This document shows positions 46,346 through 51,303 of a DNA stretch of 51,303 nt, in pieces. The stretch is taken from positions 1 to 51,303 of IMG/VR virus record IMGVR_UViG_3300006790_000023. One strand, given 5' to 3'. How positions within the stretch are numbered: the stretch's first letter is position 1; every line of letters begins with the position of its first letter. Under the pieces are notes generated by a model. That model ran no database searches. It was not told the DNA's origin and saw nothing but the letters and a program-made list of their open reading frames with translations. The stretch is from a virus. The position numbers and the translations under genes are program-made.

Positions 46346-47434
46346 ATCTTCTCCTGTCATTTCATCACGAGCAGGCAATGCTTTTACATCTACTGCGTCT
46401 GAAGTACGAGAGACGGGAAGAATCTCAACACCTTCTTTAATTCCATAGGCACCACCAAGGCGTTGTGCATCTTGGCGGGAGTGTTGATTGATGTAATCAT
46501 CAAACATTTCCTGCATCTTCCAGGTTGATTCACGATCTTCATCGGGAATGCTGAGGCGATTAAGAGATTCAATCGCTTCATCCTGAGAACTGTAGTCAGG
46601 AATTTCAAAGGATTCAATAGCGCAGATTTCTACGTTATTGGCGCCACGCATTTCGTTGGCAAGTACAGGAGCAAACACTGTCGTAGCATAAAACTTTTCA
46701 TTGAATGCCAGAGGAACCTCAGAGTCCAGAGCTTTGCTTAAGCACTTAGACATTTCCTTTTCGTACAGCTTTACCTTATCGGATACGTCTGTACCGTTAA
46801 GACCCTTAAGTGTTAACACCATAGGAATTTTGTGGGCACGCTTATTGTCCTGGGTCAGAATGTAGACCAGGTATTTAGTGCGCACACTGTACTTACGTTT
46901 GTACATCTCACCTTTGCTATTGGCAAGATCAGATGCAACCTTGTCATTATCAAAAAGTTCTTTGACTTCTGGGTGCTCAAACGTTCCAATTGTTTGGCGC
47001 ATTCCAGTAGTTTCTTCTACCATCAAGGGAGAACGCAACAAGATCTGAACACGAGGTTCAATAAAGTTGAGTCCTTCTTCAACTGAAGTATTGGGAGCCA
47101 TGCCGAATGTTTGCTTGTAGCCCCAGATAACTGAACCTTTTTGAAACTGATCTTCAGTTGCAGTCCATCCACAGGAATCGAGGTCTGATTTACGGATAAA
47201 CCATCCTCGGACTTTTGATTTGTTGAGGGGTTGAATTGTGACAAGGTTTTGATAACCAGAAACAAATTCTTTGGATTGGAACATCTTAAAAGAGTCCAGT
47301 CCCCTGGTAGCCAAGGCTGATGTTTTTTTGGTAGTCATTTTCTTAAGAAGTTTCGGAGAAGGGGCAGAGGTTGTTTCAGCTTCGAGTTCATCCATCCAGG
47401 ATTCACTCATCATGTCAGTTGGAGTAACAGGCAT
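46334..47434 (-). CDS. DUF5895-family protein (cyanobacterial, replication-linked here)
   Basis: 366 residues. The region KVRGWFIRKSDLDSCGWTAT followed by VIWGYKQTFGMAPNTSVEEG and RVQILLRSPLMVEE fits DUF5895, a family from cyanobacteria and their plasmids and phages. The N-terminus is Ser/Lys-rich and flexible. The end (ARDEMTGEDLSF) has an acidic-Phe tip similar to SSB-type tails. It follows a leader motif copy, with polymerase and SSB upstream. A single-strand-binding or replication-accessory role is inferred. Confidence 0.6.
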   Translation of the reverse strand: MPVTPTDMMSESWMDELEAETTSAPSPKLLKKMTTKKTSALATRGLDSFKMFQSKEFVSGYQNLVTIQPLNKSKVRGWFIRKSDLDSCGWTATEDQFQKGSVIWGYKQTFGMAPNTSVEEGLNFIEPRVQILLRSPLMVEETTGMRQTIGTFEHPEVKELFDNDKVASDLANSKGEMYKRKYSVRTKYLVYILTQDNKRAHKIPMVLTLKGLNGTDVSDKVKLYEKEMSKCLSKALDSEVPLAFNEKFYATTVFAPVLANEMRGANNVEICAIESFEIPDYSSQDEAIESLNRLSIPDEDRESTWKMQEMFDDYINQHSRQDAQRLGGAYGIKEGVEILPVSRTSDAVDVKALPARDEMTGEDLSF

Positions 47435-47454
47435 GGTTTGTTCGTAGTTAGAGC

Positions 47455-47488
47455 CAGGCCTTTTAACGTCTTACCAGAGGACGGGAAA
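47455..47488 (-). promoter_or_regulatory. Leader motif copy 1 (CCCGTCCTC...GACGTTAAA)
   Basis: On the minus strand, right after TGA: CCCGTCCTCTGGTAAGACG then TTAAAAGGCC. The intergenic spacer to ATG 47434 is 54 bases, the same as for copy 2, and the GACGTT core begins 36 bases before the ATG. Confidence 0.65.
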
Positions 47489-47743
47489 TCACTCTACATC
47501 GTTGAGTTCATCTTGCTGTAGCTCAAGAAACACTTCTTTATTGGAATTGTAAAGCTCAAGGTATTGCTTCGAAATTTCATTCATCCGTTCAATGATGTTC
47601 AGTTCAAGATGACCAATACCACGTAGGAATTGAATCATCTCATCAACAATTTCATCTGTCCCAATTGCTTGGAACTGATGCAACACTTTACGTTTACCAT
47701 CCTCAAAGAGGAGTGTGAACTGGTCTTCAGCTTGAGTTGACAT
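47489..47743 (-). CDS. Small acidic helical protein between SSB and DUF5895 genes
   Basis: 84 residues from ATG 47743, which overlaps the SSB stop by one base (TGATG). It begins with a strand pair (FTLLFEDGKRKVLHQFQAIG) and continues with helices (IVDEMIQFLRGIGHLELNII; KQYLELYNSNKEVFLELQ). It is the second gene after SSB and probably cotranslated. Function unknown, likely replication accessory. Confidence 0.6.
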   Translation of the reverse strand: MSTQAEDQFTLLFEDGKRKVLHQFQAIGTDEIVDEMIQFLRGIGHLELNIIERMNEISKQYLELYNSNKEVFLELQQDELNDVE

Positions 47744-48555
47744 CAGAATGGTTCCTCGTCTAGTTCAGGTGCAACGCCATATTGGCCAGGGAGGTCAGGA
47801 AGACCACCACCAGAAGTAACATTCCAAGGATCAGTAGAAACTTGATTTGATGTACCACTATTCCAAAGGGGCTGAACTTCTTGTTCAATACTTACTGTTG
47901 TTTGTGGTTCGATAGGTTTGGCCTCATTAACTGTTGTTTTAGGAGCCAGCGTCATTTTATTGAGCTGGATTTTTGTTTGAGATTTGCGTTCACCATTTGA
48001 ATCAGACCACGCATCAGTAACAAGACGACCGCGAATAGTAATACCAACACCTTTGCGAGTCATATTGGCAAGTAACTCAGCATTGTTCAATCGATCTGTT
48101 GCATTGTTCATTGCAAAGAAGTTGAACAGGTCAGCTTGGTTCTTGCCTGTTGTTACTGAAATTGTTTGATTGCAGATCATTAAACCTGATTCTGTTGTGC
48201 GAAATACCCGTGGATCATTGAGATCTAAATTTTTCACACAACGACCAGTCAAGATCACATCATTGAAATGTGGAAACTGATCACTAGCAGGCGCGACATT
48301 ACCGCCATGCAATGAATGAGTGCGTGTATCTAAATCGTGTCGCAGTGTTGATCCGTGTAAATAAATGTGTGCACCTTTTGGCGCTTTAGCAAAACGCTCT
48401 GCATTCTTGCCATAAAGATTGAGTTCGATGTGAGTTGGGGCTTTATTACCAACAGCAGGTAATGCAATCATGCATCGCATTGCTGTCGAAGTTTCCGATA
48501 TAAAAACTTCTCTTGGTTGTTCAAGTGTTTGAGCGTAGGCACAGACAAAGTTCAT
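47743..48555 (-). CDS. ssb: Single-stranded DNA-binding protein with two OB-like domains
   Basis: 270 residues. Residues ~100-205 form a standard SSB OB fold (FNDVILTGRCVKNLDL, then GLMICNQTISVTTG, then GVGITIRGRLVTDAWSD). Residues 1-95 look like a second, degenerate OB unit (MRCMIALPAVGNKAPTHIEL, YGKNAERF, KGAHIYLHGSTL). The C-terminus is a disordered, Pro/Gly-rich linker ending DEEPF, like the DDDIPF tip of bacterial SSB that recruits partners. It coats single-stranded DNA at the fork. Leader motif copy 2 precedes it. Confidence 0.8.
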   Translation of the reverse strand: MNFVCAYAQTLEQPREVFISETSTAMRCMIALPAVGNKAPTHIELNLYGKNAERFAKAPKGAHIYLHGSTLRHDLDTRTHSLHGGNVAPASDQFPHFNDVILTGRCVKNLDLNDPRVFRTTESGLMICNQTISVTTGKNQADLFNFFAMNNATDRLNNAELLANMTRKGVGITIRGRLVTDAWSDSNGERKSQTKIQLNKMTLAPKTTVNEAKPIEPQTTVSIEQEVQPLWNSGTSNQVSTDPWNVTSGGGLPDLPGQYGVAPELDEEPF

Positions 48556-48574
48556 GTTGTGTAAAGCAAGGTGG

Positions 48575-48609
48575 TAAGGCAGTTTAACGTCATACCTGAG
48601 GACGGGCGA
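48575..48609 (-). promoter_or_regulatory. Leader motif copy 2 (CCCGTCCTC...GACGTTAAA)
   Basis: On the minus strand, just after the polymerase TGA: CCCGTCCTCAGGTATGACG then TTAAACTGCC. The spacer to the SSB ATG (48555) is 54 bases, with the GACGTT core 36 bases before the start. Confidence 0.65.
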
Positions 48610-50469
48610 TCAGTGAGTATCGTACCAGGTTCGGCCAACTTTGGCATCCCCTTCAATGCCGCACTGAAACCCAAAAAATTCCTGAGCTTGCGGGAAAGCT
48701 TTTAATGCGCTATCTTTCACCAGCTCCACGTGTTGCGGTTTGCAACTAAGCTGGATTTCGTCATGGATCATGGCGTGTTGAACCCAGTCAACCCCATAAA
48801 CAAGACCAGTTTCTTCAACGTTTTGATGCAGATTAATTACAACTTGCTTCATGATGATTGCACCAGCTGATTGCAACAAAACATTTAGTGCTTTGAAATC
48901 AGATCGACAATAAAGAATTCTTTTGTCTAATCCATACAAACAATTGTTTTTAGTAAGATTCTTATTTAATTTTTCCCGCAGTTCTCTCAATGCTGGCACA
49001 CCATCCATGAATGAATCGATTGCAGTTCTTCCTAGTTTGCGCAGAACAAATTCATCTTTTTCATTCGGATCAATAATAGTACCGGCTTTAACTGCACCAC
49101 ATCCATACAACATTCCATATAACAAACGCTTACTAATATCTCTGGTGGCCACGCCAAACTGTTGTCGGTTGTATTCGTGAATGTCAACCGTATCATCAGT
49201 CACCAAAGCAGCGTATTCTCCGTTGTCCCAGAGGGCAAGGTATCCAGCAAGGCAACGTAGTTCAAGTGCTTTAGCGTCAACACCAATGAGGTTCCACCCG
49301 TTAACAGCAGAGAACAAACTTCTGCATTCTTTTCCATAGGGTGAGTAAGCTGCTGGGACTTGACCCATATTTGGATTGCGGTGTGAACAGCGCCCAGTAA
49401 TGCAACCGTTAGTAGTAACATCACCGTGGATACAACCAGTGTCATTGTTGTAAAGATTACGCCAAGAGTTGTTGCCTTCTGAAAGCTGACCAAGACGTTT
49501 CTTGACCAGCATGTATTCAGCTAAAGGTTTTGCTTCTGGATAGGGCAGTTGTTCTATAACTTCATCATTAAGAATTGGATTTCCTTTTTCAGTTGTCTTT
49601 TCAGGTGTCCATCCATATTTGTTCTTGAGTCGATCAACGATTTGATCACGAGATCCAGGATTGAATTCTTCATAACTAACTTTGGTGAATGGCTGGCCTT
49701 TGACATAACCTCTTTTAGCATTGTTTACTTTTGGAATAAATACAGTTTCATGCTTAATAGGAGGAAATACTTCCTTTAATTTGTTTTCAAGTTCTGTTTG
49801 TTTTGTTCGTAGATCATCCATGAGATCAAGAGCTGCATCCATATCAAAAGGAAAACCCGATCTAACTTGTCTATTAATTGCCAACGCAAAGTCGTGCTCC
49901 AATTTAAGAGCTGGTTGCGGATAGTTTTGAACACTGATGTGTTCCCAAAGTTTTGTCGTGACTGCAACGTCTTGTTTGCAGTATTCCAACATCTCTTCAG
50001 AATATTGGGAGAAGTCTTTGAAGTCGATCTTATGATCGGCCAGTCTCCATCCCCAAGCCTTAAGTGATGCGGATCCACGGTTCTTCGCTGGAACCTGCGG
50101 ATATTGTTCCGTGTCAAGGTCATAGAGTTTCTCCTTAGGCCAGATCAATCGTGTGCAGATAAGAGTGTCAATGATTTGTGCATTGCTTTTGAAGTCATGT
50201 AACTTCTCAAGCACAGGGCAATCGTAGAAGATGATGTTATGACCAATTAAAACATCAGCGGTTGCCAGATGAGCAAGAGCATCAGCAATGCAATCAGGCC
50301 CGTAAGAAAAAGTTTGTTTGGTTGCAATGTCATGGATAACAATGCAGTAAATTTTTGTAACTTTGTCATAAAGGCCGTCGCTTTCAAGGTCAAAGATTAA
50401 GTACTTATCATTTGCGGAAACGGGACTCATCTTGAATTGAGAGTTCTTTACAGGCAAGGTCTTCGTCAT
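48610..50469 (-). CDS. polA: T7-like family A DNA polymerase with 3'-5' exonuclease
   Basis: 619 residues from ATG 50469 (ATG 50430 is possible and overlaps the upstream gene less). Exonuclease motifs: FDLESDG (D27, E29), IGHNIIFYD near 75-83 and YCKQDVAV near 163. Polymerase motifs: A VDAKALELR near 397, B RDISKRLLYGMLYG (K447, Y451), C HDE at 569-571. Length is below the 704 of T7 gp5, and the thumb region is short. The residue equal to E. coli F762 is Tyr (Y451), as in T7. It replicates the phage genome with the SSB encoded downstream. Confidence 0.93.
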   Translation of the reverse strand: MTKTLPVKNSQFKMSPVSANDKYLIFDLESDGLYDKVTKIYCIVIHDIATKQTFSYGPDCIADALAHLATADVLIGHNIIFYDCPVLEKLHDFKSNAQIIDTLICTRLIWPKEKLYDLDTEQYPQVPAKNRGSASLKAWGWRLADHKIDFKDFSQYSEEMLEYCKQDVAVTTKLWEHISVQNYPQPALKLEHDFALAINRQVRSGFPFDMDAALDLMDDLRTKQTELENKLKEVFPPIKHETVFIPKVNNAKRGYVKGQPFTKVSYEEFNPGSRDQIVDRLKNKYGWTPEKTTEKGNPILNDEVIEQLPYPEAKPLAEYMLVKKRLGQLSEGNNSWRNLYNNDTGCIHGDVTTNGCITGRCSHRNPNMGQVPAAYSPYGKECRSLFSAVNGWNLIGVDAKALELRCLAGYLALWDNGEYAALVTDDTVDIHEYNRQQFGVATRDISKRLLYGMLYGCGAVKAGTIIDPNEKDEFVLRKLGRTAIDSFMDGVPALRELREKLNKNLTKNNCLYGLDKRILYCRSDFKALNVLLQSAGAIIMKQVVINLHQNVEETGLVYGVDWVQHAMIHDEIQLSCKPQHVELVKDSALKAFPQAQEFFGFQCGIEGDAKVGRTWYDTH

Positions 50470-50641
50470 TGCTGTTGATCCACGTCAAGATTTGTTGTGC
50501 ACCCGCACGATACGGATGAGAAAAAATCTTGTTTAAAGCTACATCAGAGTCTAGTGGAATCAATTCAAATTTATTTGTTTCGTTGTTGGCAGTAATGGCA
50601 TGTGGTGTGCCCCACCGCCAACAAGCAATGACGTAACTCAT
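50408..50641 (-). CDS. Small hypothetical protein upstream of polymerase
   Basis: 77 residues from ATG 50641. It starts MSYVIACWRWGTPHAITANN and continues as a mixed alpha/beta sequence (HPYRAGAQQILTWINSNDED). Its end overlaps the polymerase frame by 62 bases (from ATG 50469) or 23 bases (from ATG 50430). A 13-bp hairpin stem ends immediately before its start codon. Unrecognised. Confidence 0.55.
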   Translation of the reverse strand: MSYVIACWRWGTPHAITANNETNKFELIPLDSDVALNKIFSHPYRAGAQQILTWINSNDEDLACKELSIQDESRFRK

Positions 50642-50687
50642 GGATCAAATGAAAGACAGACAGATGTTATCTGATTTCATTTGATCC
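50642..50687 (-). promoter_or_regulatory. Long perfect hairpin flush against a start codon
   Basis: GGATCAAATGAAA (50642-50654) and TTTCATTTGATCC (50675-50687) pair over 13 bases, and the loop holds a second small stem CAGAT/ATCTG. The start codon of the 77-residue gene is the next base on the minus strand. It could end the upstream transcript or be an RNA processing or translation-control site. Confidence 0.7.
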
Positions 50688-50703
50688 GCAAGTGTCTACA
50701 GAA

Positions 50704-51303
50704 TTATTTCTTGTTTGATTTGCCGTATCCAACAAATCCACCTTCTTTCTTACGTTGAGATATTGCTTGACTTGCTTCGCTGCCAGCACGTTGTGATCCA
50801 TGAACTAGCAATGCAAATGGCTTATTACCAAGACAATGGCTGTCGTCATGGTCAATTTCAAGACCAAGCTTTGCGGCTTGATCTTCTGTGTAAACAACGT
50901 GAGCAACCCTGGTAAATACGTTTGAATACTTATCGATCAGGTAGTCGAGCGTTCCCCCGTGAGATGCAGTGAGATAAAAGTTGGATGGGATCATGTCGCG
51001 CAAGTTGTACCACATTCCTAATGATTTTGTAAATGCATAGAACTTCTGTTGTGGCCTGCTTTGGGCCACCATGATCCAAGCCTTCATGTAGTTCTCAGTC
51101 CAGAAGTCACCTGATTCATGGATACGAATCAGTTCTTTAGGCGGTTGCATCAGGAGTGACAGGTCGATCAAGTCGCGCAACAACACAGCTTGGTTCCCAT
51201 TCATGTGGATGGTTTCACGCAGTAAATCCCAGTTGTACCAACGTGCTTCCCGCACTGCAGGACGTGTCTCTGCCATAGCAGCAAAGCAACGGAAGTCACG
51301 TTC
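50704..51303 (-). CDS. Gp88-like phage protein (5' end beyond the window)
   Basis: At least 199 residues; the frame is open to the window edge. RIHESGDFWTENYMKAWIMV followed by FYAFTKSLGMW and FYLTASHGGTLD matches the gp88-like phage family (R-I-H-x-S-G-D-F, then A-Y-T-K-S). The last part has HCLGNKPFALLVHGSQRAGS, then a Lys-rich end. Upstream Cys (RDFRCFAAMA) suggests a Cys-rich N-terminus. Function unknown; it leads the polymerase region. Confidence 0.65.
   Translation of the reverse strand, partial: ERDFRCFAAMAETRPAVREARWYNWDLLRETIHMNGNQAVLLRDLIDLSLLMQPPKELIRIHESGDFWTENYMKAWIMVAQSRPQQKFYAFTKSLGMWYNLRDMIPSNFYLTASHGGTLDYLIDKYSNVFTRVAHVVYTEDQAAKLGLEIDHDDSHCLGNKPFALLVHGSQRAGSEASQAISQRKKEGGFVGYGKSNKK

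Overview
The window looks like about 51 kb of a tailed cyanophage genome (Caudoviricetes infecting Synechococcus or Prochlorococcus-like picocyanobacteria). The evidence is the mix of phage structural, lysis and replication genes with typical cyanophage host-derived genes: a high-light-inducible protein (Hli), an S-adenosylmethionine decarboxylase (SpeD), an NblA-like phycobilisome-degradation protein, and the cyanobacterial family DUF5895. Genes are densely packed, often overlapping by 1-11 bases, and AT-rich. No terminase, portal or recognisable major capsid gene lies inside the window, so this is part of a larger genome.

Layout. 0-12.8 kb (+ strand): virion genes, a tail lysozyme, an M15 peptidase, a GH24 lysozyme and an NblA-like gene, interrupted at 6.3-7.4 kb by an integrase-like remnant, an excisionase-like HTH gene and an HNH endonuclease. 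12.8-15.2 kb (- strand): a tight nucleotide/DNA-modification operon (HTH protein, two unknowns, Dam-like methylase, dCTP deaminase). 15.3-22.4 kb (+): host-recognition and lysis block with a 1147-residue repetitive fibre, a ten-repeat propeller-like protein, a fibre assembly protein, and a two-domain endolysin. 22.4-30.2 kb (- strand): small membrane protein, virion-like protein, two HNH proteins, then a unit of primase-helicase, SpeD and a GT4 glycosyltransferase that ends in a clear terminator. 30.2-38.45 kb (mostly +): recombination exonuclease (-), YkgJ-type cysteine protein, tiny membrane peptide, Hli, a sugar cassette (GT2, epimerase, RfbH-type 3-dehydrase), small basic proteins, a structured RNA region, a tRNA-like element and tRNA-Pro(UGG), then an HNH gene. 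38.45-51.3 kb (- strand): large putative virion protein, Dps-like ferritin, many small early-type genes, Gp157-like protein, SWIM-motif protein, DUF5895 protein, two-domain SSB, T7-like DNA polymerase A and a gp88-like protein cut by the window end.

How it fits together. PolA, SSB, prim-pol/SF3 helicase and a PD-(D/E)XK nuclease make a replication/recombination set; dCTP deaminase feeds thymidylate synthesis. Hli, NblA-like protein, SpeD and Dps would adjust host photosynthesis, polyamines and iron/oxidative stress during infection. The sugar genes could modify the virion or the host surface. The most unusual points are the Dps-like protein, the RfbH-type deoxysugar enzyme, a repeated leader motif at constant distance from start codons in the replication region, hairpins flush against start codons, and a tRNA-like element lacking a normal anticodon arm. 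All family calls are from reading the sequence; no database search was run.
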